Shown: positions 1 to 8,787, counted from the first letter of the stretch. The stretch is DNA of 64,000 bases from Nakamurella sp. PAMC28650 (GCF_014303395.1 NZ_CP060298.1:3739001-3803000), one strand, 5' to 3'. The notes: generated by a model not told the origin, from the letters alone. A program made the numbers and translations.

Positions 1-867
1 CGTCCGTCCCCGTGGGGGCATCGGATAGATCGGGTACATCTCCAGGTAGTCGATCCGCTTGGCCAGTTCGTCGACCTCGCTGACGGTCAGGTACCCGTGC
101 ATGTCCTCGCGGAGGTCCCCGGTCATGCCCTTGGCCAGCCGGTGCAGGCCCTCCCGAACATCTTCCGGCAGCGGCGTCCCGGCCCAGCCCCACAGGATCG
201 TGCGCAGTTTGTCGTCCGTGTGGAAGCACAGTCCGTGATCGACGCCCAGCACCCGACCGTCCTCGGAACGCAGGATGTGCGAGCCCTTGCGGTCGGCGTT
301 GTTGACCACCACGTCGAATCCGGCCAGCAGTTGGAGTTTGGCGTCGTCGGCGTGGACCACCGCGACGTCGTCGCCACGGACGTCGACGGCGCGGAGCACC
401 GGCAGCCATCCACCCGGGATGTCGTCCTCGGGGACCAGGTCGACCAGCTCGTCGGTGTCCCCCGGCTGCTCGATCCAGCACTGCACCATGCCCGACCCGT
501 ACGGACCGGCCCTCATGATCGTCAGCGGCACGCAGTCCCAGCGCGCGTACTCCGCGATGCGGCGGGCCGCCACCTCCCGATGGGCGAGCGTGCCGTCCGG
601 GAAGTCCCACAGCGGCCGTTCTCCACGGATCGGCTTGTAGACGCACTCCATCGACAGCCCGTCGACGGAGGCAATGGCCCGCAGGGTCAGGTTCGAGGCG
701 TCGGTGAGCCGGCCGGTGATCTCCAACGCTCCCTCCGTGAGCACGTGCCGGAGCTCGGCGTCGCGCGAGTCGGAACCGTGGGCCCCGTCGACGACGGGCT
801 CGAACCCGGAAGCGTTGTCCCCGTGATGATCTGATGCGCGCTCAGGCGTCCGGTCAGCCGATGGCAC
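1..867 (-). CDS. SCO1664-family protein (PI3/PI4-kinase-like), partial
   Basis: The frame is open from a GTG at 867 to the left edge, so the C-terminus is missing. Motifs resemble the phosphatidylinositol-kinase-like fold of the SCO1664 family: VYKPIRGERPLWDFPDGTLAHR (shortened here to VYKPIRGERPLWDFPDG) near the N-terminus, then VVNNADRKGSHIL (catalytic-loop-like) and VLGVDHGLCFH (metal-binding-Asp-like). The substrate is unknown in the family. In actinobacteria this gene usually lies between mshC and the DUF3090 gene, so mshC may lie just beyond the edge. The proposed start overlaps the DUF3090 gene by 14 bp, which suggests coupling; a GTG at 744 is an alternative. Family call firm, start uncertain. 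Confidence 0.8.
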   Translation of the reverse strand, partial: MPSADRTPERASDHHGDNASGFEPVVDGAHGSDSRDAELRHVLTEGALEITGRLTDASNLTLRAIASVDGLSMECVYKPIRGERPLWDFPDGTLAHREVAARRIAEYARWDCVPLTIMRAGPYGSGMVQCWIEQPGDTDELVDLVPEDDIPGGWLPVLRAVDVRGDDVAVVHADDAKLQLLAGFDVVVNNADRKGSHILRSEDGRVLGVDHGLCFHTDDKLRTILWGWAGTPLPEDVREGLHRLAKGMTGDLREDMHGYLTVSEVDELAKRIDYLEMYPIYPMPPRGRT

Positions 868-1417
868 CGCGGTGGTAGCCGTTCAGCCGCGGGCAGATGT
901 GCCCTTCCGGATCGAGGGGGTTGGCGCACAACGGGCACGGCGGGCGTCCGGCGGACACCACGAGTTCGGCGCGGCGTGCGAAGTCCCGGGCCTCGGCCAG
1001 CGTGAGGAACACCCTGAGCGCGTCCGGACCGTCCTCACGATCCTCCAGGACGATGTCCTCGCCGACCTCCTCCTCGCTGAGGGCCAGCAGCTCGACGATC
1101 ACCTGCGATTCCTCGCCGTCCCACGCCAGCCCCATGGTGCCGACCCGGAACTCGGCGTCGACCGGAGTCGTCAGGGCGAAGTCCTGCCCGGATCCGGATC
1201 CCGTCTGGGGCACCGAGACGTCGAACTGCTGGGCGACCTGCGTGATCAGGGAACCGAGCCGGTCGGCCAGCACCGCGACCTGCTGCTTCTCGCAGGCCAC
1301 CGACAGGATGCGGCGACCGTCGGCGACCTGGACGAAGAATTCGCGTTCGCCGGGTTGCCCGATCGTTCCGGCGAGGAACCGGTCGGGTGAGCGGAAGACG
1401 TGGACCTGTCGTGTCAT
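854..1417 (-). CDS. DUF3090 family protein
   Basis: The product has 187 residues, close to the usual length of DUF3090 proteins. It opens with TRQVHVFRSPDRFLAGTIGQ, the characteristic N-terminus, and ends with a Cys-rich tail (CPLCANPLDPEGHICPRLNGY) whose three cysteines look like part of a metal-binding knuckle. No biochemical function is established. The gene sits between the phosphomutase gene (93 bp upstream) and the SCO1664-like gene, which it overlaps; this order is conserved in many actinobacteria, including the Rv2133c-Rv2135c region of Mycobacterium tuberculosis. The start is the ATG at 1417. Confidence 0.9.
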   Translation of the reverse strand: MTRQVHVFRSPDRFLAGTIGQPGEREFFVQVADGRRILSVACEKQQVAVLADRLGSLITQVAQQFDVSVPQTGSGSGQDFALTTPVDAEFRVGTMGLAWDGEESQVIVELLALSEEEVGEDIVLEDREDGPDALRVFLTLAEARDFARRAELVVSAGRPPCPLCANPLDPEGHICPRLNGYHRGAIG

Positions 1418-1510
1418 GGCATCCCCGAGCTTATGCCAACTGCCCGCGGGCAGGCTCGCGTCTGATTGGTCACCGCGCCCGCCGGCGGGCTCCGGACCAG
1501 CGGGGGTGGC

Positions 1511-2254
1511 TCATCCGGTGACGCCCCCCGGGACGGCATCGGAGCTGGTGTCGGGCCCGGCCTGGTGACGGCCGCCGGTGCCCGGCCCGGCCGCGACGGC
1601 GTCCGGGGCGGCGGCCGGTGCCGTTTCGGGTTTCGGCGCAGGGCGTAACGACCCGAGTTCGCCGGAATCGTTGACCCGTTCGACGAACGGTCGGAGAGGG
1701 GTGTAGCGGACGACCGACAACGAAGCGGGTGCGACGACGATCCGCTGGAAACCGTCCAGGTGCAGGCCCAGTGCGTCGGCCAGCACCGCCTTGATGACAT
1801 CGCCGTGCGAGCACACCAGGATGACGGCGTCCGGCCCGAGCTCTGCACTCAGTTCGCGGATGGCGCCGACGGCCCGGACGCTGACCTCCGCCAGCCCTTC
1901 GCCACCGGGGAAAACCGCCGCGGACGGGTGCGACTGCACGGTCTGCCACAGCTTCTCGCCGCCGAGGTCCTTCAGTTCCCGGCCGGTCCATTCGCCGTAG
2001 TCGACCTCCGCGAGCCTCGGCTCGATCCGCACCGGGAGACCGGTGGCCGCCGCCAGCGGTGCGACCGTCTGCCGGCACCGTTCCATCGGCGAGCTGACCA
2101 GCGCGTCGATGGTGATGCCGTCGAGGCGTGCCGCCACCGCCTCGGCCTGTTCCAGGCCCTTGTCGTTGAGGAACACGTCCGGTGACCGACCGGCGAGGAT
2201 GCCGGCCACGTTGGCCGTCGACTGACCATGACGAAGAAGAATGACCACACTCAC
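1511..2254 (-). CDS. MSMEG_4193-type histidine phosphatase / putative phosphomutase
   Basis: A histidine phosphatase superfamily protein of 247 residues. The phosphohistidine motif LLRHGQS lies at residues 6-12 (His9) and the second active-site histidine in VCSHGD. The last 45 or so residues are an Ala/Pro-rich, low-complexity tail. The family is annotated as a putative phosphomutase or acid phosphatase (Rv2135c in M. tuberculosis); the true substrate cannot be read from sequence. The GTG at 2254 is chosen because a strong AGGAGGT (2260-2266) lies 5 nt upstream. Its first four bases overlap the end of uppP (GTGA), so the two are translationally coupled. Confidence 0.9.
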   Translation of the reverse strand: MSVVILLRHGQSTANVAGILAGRSPDVFLNDKGLEQAEAVAARLDGITIDALVSSPMERCRQTVAPLAAATGLPVRIEPRLAEVDYGEWTGRELKDLGGEKLWQTVQSHPSAAVFPGGEGLAEVSVRAVGAIRELSAELGPDAVILVCSHGDVIKAVLADALGLHLDGFQRIVVAPASLSVVRYTPLRPFVERVNDSGELGSLRPAPKPETAPAAAPDAVAAGPGTGGRHQAGPDTSSDAVPGGVTG

Positions 2255-3105
2255 CGGAGACCTCCTGCTGCCAACGTGATGATCAGCGCGACGCCGACCA
2301 CCCATCGGTACCAGACGAAGGTGGTGATCTTGTGTCCGGAGACGAACTTGAGGAGCCATGCGACCGAGAAGTAGGCCACCACGAACGCCACCAGGGTGGC
2401 CACCAGGGTCGGTGCGAGGCCGACGTGCACCGGGTGCGGATGGTCGGCGGTCGGCACCTGGGTCTTGAGGGCCGACGGCAGTTCGAAGGCACCGGCCCCG
2501 ATCAGCGCCGGAATGCCGAGCAGGAACGACAGCCGGGTGGCGGCCACCCGGTCGAGGCCGCGGATCAGGCCGATCGAGATGGTCGCGCCCGATCGGGAGA
2601 CACCGGGGATCAGCGCCAGGCACTGGCCGAAACCGATCAGCAGGACATCGACCAGATTCAGGTCCTTCTCGGCACGGTTCTGCCGGGCGACGGCCTCGGC
2701 GTAGAGCATCACCACTCCCCACAGGATCAGCGCGAAGGCGACGATCCACAGGCTCCGCAGCTGGTTGGAGATGACGTGTCGCAGCGCGAAGCCGACGAGG
2801 GCGATGGGCAGCGACCCGATGATCACCAGCCAGGCCATCCGGTAGTCCGGGTTGCGGCGCCGGGCCTTGTCGAACAGTCCGCGTACCCAGGCGACCAGGA
2901 GCCGGGAGATGTCCGACCAGAAGTAGATGATGACGGCGACGATCGCGCCCACCTGGATGACGGCGGTGAACGCGGTGACGCCCGGATCGGTGATGTCGTA
3001 GCCGAGCATCCGGCTGACGATCGTCAGATGGCCGGTGGAGGACACTGGCAAGAATTCCGTCAGACCCTCGACGATGCCCAGGATGATGGCGGCGATCAAG
3101 GTCAC
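2251..3105 (-). CDS. uppP: undecaprenyl-diphosphatase UppP
   Basis: This integral membrane enzyme dephosphorylates undecaprenyl pyrophosphate, recycling the lipid carrier for peptidoglycan and other wall polymers. Both BacA/UppP signatures are present: EGLTEFLPVSSTGHL at about residues 13-27 and GVSRSGATIS in the second half. The 284 residues contain several hydrophobic segments. The GTG start at 3105 overlaps the stop of the upstream LLM oxidoreductase gene by 4 bp, and its own stop overlaps the phosphomutase start by 4 bp, so it is the middle of a tightly coupled trio. Confidence 0.95.
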   Translation of the reverse strand: MTLIAAIILGIVEGLTEFLPVSSTGHLTIVSRMLGYDITDPGVTAFTAVIQVGAIVAVIIYFWSDISRLLVAWVRGLFDKARRRNPDYRMAWLVIIGSLPIALVGFALRHVISNQLRSLWIVAFALILWGVVMLYAEAVARQNRAEKDLNLVDVLLIGFGQCLALIPGVSRSGATISIGLIRGLDRVAATRLSFLLGIPALIGAGAFELPSALKTQVPTADHPHPVHVGLAPTLVATLVAFVVAYFSVAWLLKFVSGHKITTFVWYRWVVGVALIITLAAGGLR

Positions 3106-4154
3106 GCGAGCACCCCGGCCGAGGTCGCCGCGGCGTGGATCGTGCGGAGCGCATGCACCCTTGACTCCTGGTCGGGAGCGGCCGGCGAGAGATTCACGGT
3201 GGTCACGCCGGTGGCGGCCAGTGCCGCGAGACGCTCGACGATCCGGTCCGGGCTGCCGATCAGGCTGGTCCGGTCGATGAACTCGAACGGGACGGCTGCC
3301 GCGGCGCCCTGGTAGTCGCGCGCCAGGAACTTCTCCTGCACCTGGTCGGCCTCGGCCTCGTAGCCCATGGCGGTGGCGATGCCGTGGTAGAAGTTGACCT
3401 TCTTGGATCCCATGCCACCGATGTACAGGGCCGCCCCGGGGCGCACCAGCAGGGCGGCCCGCTCCGGATCGTCGTCGATGGCGAGCGTGGTCTGGACCGA
3501 GATGTCGATGGCCGACGGGTCCCGGCCGGCCGCGGTGGCGGCCTCGTGGATGCGCTCGATCTGCCGCCCGCCGGTCTCCGGATCGAAGAAGATCGCCAGC
3601 CACCCGTCCGCGACCTCGCCGGTCAACGTCAGGTTCTTGGGCCCGACGGCCGCCAGGTAGAGCGGAATGCGGGGTCGTACCGGCTCGAAGGCCAGGACCA
3701 GGGACTTTCCCGGTCCGTCCGGCAGCGGGAGGGTGAAGTGGTCGCCACCGGCGGTCACCTTCCGGCGGGACAGCGCCTGCCGGACGATCTGGACGTACTC
3801 CCGGGTGCGGCCGACCGGGTCCTTGAAAGGCACGCCGTGCCAGCCCTCCGAGACCTGTGGGCCGGACACCCCGAGACCGAGCCGGAACCGGCCACCGGAC
3901 AGGGCGTCCAGGGTGGCAGCCGTCATCGCCGTCATGGCCGGCGTGCGCCCCGGGATCTGCAGGACGGCGGAGCCGACGCCGATCCGCTCGGTGGTGGCGG
4001 CGATCGCGCCGAGCACGGTGGCGGCGTCCGATCCGTAGGCTTCGGCCACCCAGACCACGTCGTAGCCGATCTGGTCCGCCACCGCAGCGAGTTCCAGGTT
4101 GGCGTGCAGTTGCGCCGCCGAGGTGACGTAGCCGAGATTCAGTCCGAGTCGCAT
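3102..4154 (-). CDS. LLM class F420-dependent oxidoreductase
   Basis: A 350-residue luciferase-like (beta/alpha)8 barrel protein. It begins MRLGLNLGYVTSAAQ and carries LGVSGPQVSEGWHG, typical of F420-binding LLM enzymes of actinobacteria, where reduced deazaflavin F420 serves as the hydride donor. The substrate is unknown. It is first in the minus-strand unit LLM-uppP-phosphomutase, linked to uppP by a GTGA overlap. No good ribosome binding site precedes the ATG at 4154. A 115-bp intergenic region separates it from the divergent aldo/keto reductase gene and should hold both promoters. Confidence 0.88.
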   Translation of the reverse strand: MRLGLNLGYVTSAAQLHANLELAAVADQIGYDVVWVAEAYGSDAATVLGAIAATTERIGVGSAVLQIPGRTPAMTAMTAATLDALSGGRFRLGLGVSGPQVSEGWHGVPFKDPVGRTREYVQIVRQALSRRKVTAGGDHFTLPLPDGPGKSLVLAFEPVRPRIPLYLAAVGPKNLTLTGEVADGWLAIFFDPETGGRQIERIHEAATAAGRDPSAIDISVQTTLAIDDDPERAALLVRPGAALYIGGMGSKKVNFYHGIATAMGYEAEADQVQEKFLARDYQGAAAAVPFEFIDRTSLIGSPDRIVERLAALAATGVTTVNLSPAAPDQESRVHALRTIHAAATSAGVLA

Positions 4155-4269
4155 GGGCCAAGACGGTACCGGGCGGGGGTGACCGGTGAGGTCCGCCCGT
4201 GCCGACGGCCGGGTCCGCTGCGGTGTCGTGGGCCGGGATCACCCGCCCGCTGCCGCTAAGTTTGCAGCC

Positions 4270-5208
4270 ATGGATTCTCGGCGGGTCGGTCGCAGCGGGC
4301 TGGAGGTGTCCCGGCTGGGCCTGGGCACCATGACGTGGGGCCGGGACACCGACGCCGACGACGCCGCCGCGCAGCTCGAGGCCTTCGTCGCCGCCGGCGG
4401 CACGCTGGTCGACACCTCAAACGTCTACGGCGACGGTGACGCGGAGTCGATCATCGGCACGCTGGTGCCGGACGTGATCCCCCGCTCCGACGTGGTGCTG
4501 GCCACCACCACCGTCGGGGTGGGCGGCGGTCGCGGGAAGCTGCTGGCCGCACTGGACGCCTCCCTGCGGCGGCTCGACACCGATCACGTCGACCTCTGGC
4601 AGGTGCACGGATTCGACCTGACGCTGCCGTTCGAGGAGACGTGCTCGGCCCTGCAGCGAGCGGTGGACTCCGGACGGGCCGCCTACATCGGGCTGTCCGG
4701 CCACGCCGGATGGCAGCTGGCCACGATGGCCACCTGGCTCCGCGGCGCCGGCTGCCCGGTGGTCTCCACCGAGGCCGAGTACTCCCTCGTCGAACGCGCG
4801 CCGGAGGAGTCCCTGCTGCCGGCCGCCGCCCTGCACGGCATCGGTCTGCTCGCCTGGGCCCCGCTCGGCCGCGGTGTGCTGACCGGCAAGTACCGGCACG
4901 GCACGCCCGCAGACTCGCGAGGCGCGTCGCCGCACTTCGCCCGGTACGTCGGCCGCCATCTCGGGCCGGACGCGGCGCGGATCGTCGAAGCCGTCGCGAC
5001 GGCGGCCGAGGGTCTGGGCACCTCACCGCTGGCCGTCGCCTGCGCCTGGGTGCGCGACCGCCGGGGAGTCGCCAGCGCGATCGTCGGAGCCAGGGACAAC
5101 GCCCAGTTGCTGGGGTCGCTGGCCGCCATCGAGATCACCCTGCCGGCCGAGATCCGTTCGGCGCTGGAAGATGTCAGCTCTGTGGACACCAGCGGCGATT
5201 CCGAGTAG
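4270..5208 (+). CDS. aldo/keto reductase
   Basis: A 312-residue NADPH-dependent aldo/keto reductase barrel. Conserved features are RLGLGTMTWG near the N-terminus, the Asp and Tyr of the active site in LVDTSNVYGDGDAE, and the His-containing strand VDLWQVHGFD. I chose the ATG at 4270 because the homologous sequence starts there; the frame is open further upstream. The RecD-like helicase gene follows after 2 bp, so the two are probably co-transcribed. Substrate unknown. Confidence 0.9.
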   Translation: MDSRRVGRSGLEVSRLGLGTMTWGRDTDADDAAAQLEAFVAAGGTLVDTSNVYGDGDAESIIGTLVPDVIPRSDVVLATTTVGVGGGRGKLLAALDASLRRLDTDHVDLWQVHGFDLTLPFEETCSALQRAVDSGRAAYIGLSGHAGWQLATMATWLRGAGCPVVSTEAEYSLVERAPEESLLPAAALHGIGLLAWAPLGRGVLTGKYRHGTPADSRGASPHFARYVGRHLGPDAARIVEAVATAAEGLGTSPLAVACAWVRDRRGVASAIVGARDNAQLLGSLAAIEITLPAEIRSALEDVSSVDTSGDSE

Positions 5209-5210
5209 CG

Positions 5211-7277
5211 GTGTCTGATCCCTCTCCGCGTCCGGTGCCCGGTGCCGGCCTCGACGTCTTCGCCGAATTCGCCGCGTCCGGCCTGTGGCCGGGTGTCGGC
5301 CAGGCGGTCGCGCAGTCGTTCGCCGGCGCCGGCATCACCTCCGCCTCCAAGGTGACGGTCGCCGCGCTGACGAGGATCGACAAGATGACGCCCAAGCGGG
5401 CCGACCGGATCTACACCTCGTGGATCGGCGCCGGGCAGGCCTATGCGGTCGCGCAGTTGCTGGTGCCGCAGGAGATCCCGGTCCGCTGGGCCGGGCGGCT
5501 GATGGAGGCACTGGGCGACAACGCGGCGGACCAGCTCGCCGAGGACCCCTGGCGACTGCTCGCGCTGCCCGACGCCACCGTGGCGCAGGCCGACCGCATC
5601 GCCCTGGCGCTCGATCCGGACGTGCAGCGGGGGGATCCGCGGCGGGGTCGCTCCCTGGTCGACTGGACGCTGGCCCGCTTCTCCCGTCAAGGCCATACCG
5701 CCGCGTCCGTCCAGCAGGTGGCAGATGCGCTGCGCCCCTTCGGCGTCGATGCCGCCGCCGCGATCCGGGCCGCCGTCGACGCCGACCTGGTGGCCACCGT
5801 CGTCGGTCCCGCGCACCCCGCCGCGCTTATCAACATCGACGGCGCTCACGAAGTCGTCGACTCTTGTCCCACCAGTCCCATTACGTCCAAGTTGATCAGC
5901 GCGGAGCCGTGGGTGGCCCGCAAGGTGCTGGCCCAGGCCGAGGACAGCATCGCCGAACACCTGCAGCGCCTGATGACGACGTCCCATTCCCTCGCCGGCG
6001 AGCGCGCCGTCAAGAACGTGGTCAAAGAACTGGACACGGTCCAGGCCGGTGCGGTGACACATGCTGCGACTCATGGGGTCTCGATCCTGACCGGAGGTCC
6101 CGGCACCGGCAAGAGCCGGACGATCGCCGCAGTCGTCGCCCTCTGCCACCGGGTGAGCGTCGACATCGCGCTGGCCGCACCGACAGGCCGGGCCGCCAAA
6201 CGGCTGGAGGAACTTGCCGGCTCCCCCGCCTCCACCATCCACCGGCTGCTGGGTGCGCGCCGCGCGAACGGTGCGGTGGCAGCCGGTTTCGACCACGACG
6301 AGAGCAATCCGATCGAAGCCCAGCTGGTCGTCGTCGACGAGGCGTCGATGCTGGACGTCGAACTGGCCGCCGCCCTGCTCTCGGCGCTGAAGGACAAGAC
6401 CCACCTCGTGATCGTGGGTGATCCCGCGCAGTTGCCGTCCATCGGGCCCGGCCGGGTGCTGGGAGACCTGATCGACAGCGGCGTCATCCCGGTCACCGAA
6501 CTCAAGACCCTCTACCGGCAGACCGAAGGTGGCGCCATCGCCCGTCTGGCCACGGCGGTCCGTGAGGGCGAACTGGTGCCTGTCTCCGATCCGGATCACG
6601 AGGTGGTCATCGTTCCGGCCCGTGGCTCCGAGGACGGCGCCCGCCGGGTGGTGCAATTGGTCACCGATTCGATCCCGCGTGTGTTCGGGACGACACCGGA
6701 CCAACTGCAGGTGGTGACGCCGGTGCACAAGGGCCCGGCCGGCACCCAGGCGCTGAACAAGGCGCTGAAGGCGGTGCTCAATCCGGGCCGAGGTGCCGTC
6801 CGCGGCTTCGACACCGGCGACCGGGTGGTGGCCACCGCCAATCATCTCGATGCCGAGCCGACCGGCTACGCCAACGGCGAGGTCGGCACTGTCGTCTCCA
6901 CCGGCGACAATTCGATCCGGGTCGCCTTCACCACCGGAGAGTCCGACATCTCCGGGAAGTCGCTCGGCGACCTCCTGCACGGGTGGGCCATCACCGTCCA
7001 CCGCGCGCAGGGATCGGAGTGGGAGGCGGTCGTCGCCGTGATGCCGCCGGAGGCCGGCTCGATGTTGTCCCGTCCTCTCATCTACACAGCGCTGACCAGG
7101 GCCAGGCGGCACCTGTCGATCATCCACGCCGCCGGTCCGATGCTGGCGCGGGCCGTCAGGTCCATCGGGGCCGAACCGCGCCGTACCCGTCTCGAGTCAC
7201 TCCTCCGTGCTGGACCCGGCGATGCCGCGGCCGACGACCCAGGGGACGAACCGGAGGACTTGGCGGGCCTGGTCTGA
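5211..7277 (+). CDS. RecD-like ATP-dependent DNA helicase (SF1)
   Basis: A superfamily 1 5'-3' helicase related to RecD2 (688 residues). The N-terminal third is a helical region of helix-hairpin-helix type common in RecD2. Walker A GGPGTGKS is at about residues 295-302, Walker B VVVDEASM at about 373-380, then GDPAQLPSIGPG (motif III) and the C-terminal ITVHRAQGSEW and YTALTRAR motifs (V and VI). No recB or recC genes are nearby, as expected for a stand-alone RecD2-type protein in DNA repair. The start is a GTG 2 bp after the aldo/keto reductase stop. Confidence 0.9.
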   Translation: MSDPSPRPVPGAGLDVFAEFAASGLWPGVGQAVAQSFAGAGITSASKVTVAALTRIDKMTPKRADRIYTSWIGAGQAYAVAQLLVPQEIPVRWAGRLMEALGDNAADQLAEDPWRLLALPDATVAQADRIALALDPDVQRGDPRRGRSLVDWTLARFSRQGHTAASVQQVADALRPFGVDAAAAIRAAVDADLVATVVGPAHPAALINIDGAHEVVDSCPTSPITSKLISAEPWVARKVLAQAEDSIAEHLQRLMTTSHSLAGERAVKNVVKELDTVQAGAVTHAATHGVSILTGGPGTGKSRTIAAVVALCHRVSVDIALAAPTGRAAKRLEELAGSPASTIHRLLGARRANGAVAAGFDHDESNPIEAQLVVVDEASMLDVELAAALLSALKDKTHLVIVGDPAQLPSIGPGRVLGDLIDSGVIPVTELKTLYRQTEGGAIARLATAVREGELVPVSDPDHEVVIVPARGSEDGARRVVQLVTDSIPRVFGTTPDQLQVVTPVHKGPAGTQALNKALKAVLNPGRGAVRGFDTGDRVVATANHLDAEPTGYANGEVGTVVSTGDNSIRVAFTTGESDISGKSLGDLLHGWAITVHRAQGSEWEAVVAVMPPEAGSMLSRPLIYTALTRARRHLSIIHAAGPMLARAVRSIGAEPRRTRLESLLRAGPGDAAADDPGDEPEDLAGLV

Positions 7278-7386
7278 CGATCGCGGACGGGTGTGACTTT
7301 GCCGGCCTGCTGCGACGTCTACTCCCCGGCTGGCCAGAACAGGCTCGCTGGTAGCACCCCCGCGTACTCGTCTCACCGGCCGCCGA

Positions 7387-7434
7387 CTCGTCTGATGCTT
7401 GAGCGTCATACCGGCGCGTACGCAGTCAGACGAG
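7387..7434. repeat. imperfect palindrome, copy of a dispersed repeat
   Basis: Nine-base arms CTCGTCTGA (7387-7395) and TCAGACGAG (7426-7434) form a perfect inverted repeat in the 290-bp gap between the helicase and DUF5703 genes. The first 22 bases match the sequence starting at 53069 with only C/T differences, so this is one of two related copies. Further CTCGTC/GACGAG words nearby (about 7366 and 7444) suggest a larger fold. Function unknown; nothing else is recognisable between 7278 and 7567. Confidence 0.5.
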
Positions 7435-7567
7435 AGGGCCCCCTGACGAGACGGCGCGCGGACCCGGCGCCAGGTGTGGCACCCCCACCCGCCGGGCATG
7501 CCGGGGATAATGAGCTGCAAGACGGGCCGGCGTCAGGGCAGCCCACCGAACATGGAGGTGATCGGCC

Positions 7568-7828
7568 ATCGAATCGGCCCCCTATCCACGACGTACGCCA
7601 CGCTGGGCCAGCTATCCCACGTCCGAGGAGGCGAACGCCGACTTCGAATACCAGGGTCTGCGGATCGACCCGAACACCAGCCGTTCGGCCGCCGCGACGA
7701 TGCTCTCCCTCCGCGCCGAATTCGCCGGGTGGGAGCTCGACCGTGTGCTCCGGTTCGAGGACGGCAGCCGCCGGGTGTGGATGCGGCGCAAGCGATCCGC
7801 CGGGCTACTCCCCGATCTGACCCCCTGA
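7568..7828 (+). CDS. DUF5703 family protein, possible ATC start
   Basis: The frame between a stop at 7559 and the TGA at 7826 encodes FEYQGLRIDPNTSRSAA, RAEFAGWELDRV and DGSRRVWMRRK, which match the pattern of DUF5703 proteins, short actinobacterial proteins of unknown function found near uppP/mshC-type loci. No ATG, GTG or TTG lies in frame before about 7699, inside the conserved part. A very strong Shine-Dalgarno, GGAGGTGATC (7554-7563), is followed at normal distance by ATC GAA (7568), so I propose ATC initiation (86 residues). A sequencing error, or a lost start in a dying gene, are alternatives. Confidence 0.65.
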   Translation: MESAPYPRRTPRWASYPTSEEANADFEYQGLRIDPNTSRSAAATMLSLRAEFAGWELDRVLRFEDGSRRVWMRRKRSAGLLPDLTP

Positions 7829-7943
7829 GCACGGTGCGGGGCCGATCTACTCGACGTCCTGTCCAAGCCGGACACGCTTCCCGACCCGAGATCCCTTCGC
7901 CGTCACGGAGTGAAGGATGCGCCGGCCCGCAGACGCCTCCCCC

Positions 7944-7973
7944 TTGACAGGAAACCAAATGGTTTCCTATTCT
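7944..7973 (+). promoter_or_regulatory. promoter with palindromic operator filling the -35/-10 spacer
   Basis: TTGACA (7944-7949) is followed by the 18-bp sequence GGAAACCAAATGGTTTCC (7950-7967), with perfect 8-bp arms, and then TATTCT (7968-7973). The spacing of 18 bp suits a housekeeping sigma factor, and the operator would block RNA polymerase directly. The regulator gene's GTG begins 6 nt after the -10 box, so transcription would start at or next to the start codon. Confidence 0.8.
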
Positions 7974-7979
7974 GACGTC

Positions 7980-8741
7980 GTGGAACCGGTCTTCAGAGCG
8001 ATTGCCGACCCGACGCGACGAGAACTCCTCGACGAGCTGTTCCGCGACGACGGCCAGACTCTGGGCGCATTGGCGGGCCGGTTCGCCATGACCCGGGTGG
8101 CAGTGGCCAAGCACCTGCATCTGCTGGAGGTCGCCGGCCTGGTCACCACCCGGCGGCGGGGGCGGGAGAAGTTGCACTACCTCAACCCGGTGCCGATCCG
8201 ACTTGTCCACGACCGCTGGGTGAGCAAGTACACCGAGGGCTGGGCCGCCGGCCTGGCCGACCTCAAACGCGACCTGGAGGTCAGCGTGGAGAAGGTATTC
8301 GAGATCTACATCCGCACCACCCCCGAACGTCTCTGGCATGCGATCACCGATTCGGAGGTGCGGAGCCGGTACCAGTTCGGCGCGCGCGTCGAATCCGACT
8401 GGACGTCCGGGTCGGCCTACCGGGTGCAGCACGGCGCCGCGCCGGGCGTTCTGATCGAGGGTGAGAACCTCGAGGTCGACCCACCACACCGGCTGGTGCA
8501 GACCTACCACGCGGTGTGGGACGACGACATCGCCGCCGAAGGCACCAGCCGGGTGACGTGGGAGATCGAACCGGTAGGCGACTCCTGCCGGCTCACCGTC
8601 ACCCACGACCAGCTCGGCGAGACCGCCGACCCGCATCTGTACGGCGGCTGGCCGATGATCCTCTCCGGCGTCAAGACCTGGCTCGAGACGGGTCAGGAAC
8701 TCACCACTCCCGGCTCCCTCATGTTCGGGGGCCCGGCATGA
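7980..8741 (+). CDS. ArsR-family regulator fused to SRPBCC (AHSA1-type) domain
   Basis: A 253-residue two-domain protein. Residues 1-100 are an ArsR winged helix (VFRAIADPTRRELLDEL, then FAMTRVAVAKHLHLLEVAGLV as recognition helix). Residues 105-250 are an SRPBCC/AHSA1-like ligand-binding domain (VFEIYIRTTPERLWHAITD). Such fusions are usually autorepressors sensing a small hydrophobic ligand. The frame extends upstream to 7917, but the promoter lies inside that extension, so the GTG at 7980 on a probable leaderless mRNA is the better start. The VOC gene 46 bp downstream is the likely co-regulated partner. Confidence 0.88.
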   Translation: MEPVFRAIADPTRRELLDELFRDDGQTLGALAGRFAMTRVAVAKHLHLLEVAGLVTTRRRGREKLHYLNPVPIRLVHDRWVSKYTEGWAAGLADLKRDLEVSVEKVFEIYIRTTPERLWHAITDSEVRSRYQFGARVESDWTSGSAYRVQHGAAPGVLIEGENLEVDPPHRLVQTYHAVWDDDIAAEGTSRVTWEIEPVGDSCRLTVTHDQLGETADPHLYGGWPMILSGVKTWLETGQELTTPGSLMFGGPA

Positions 8742-8787
8742 GCCGCCTCGACCGATCGTCGATCGCGACCCCACGAAGGACGACCAG

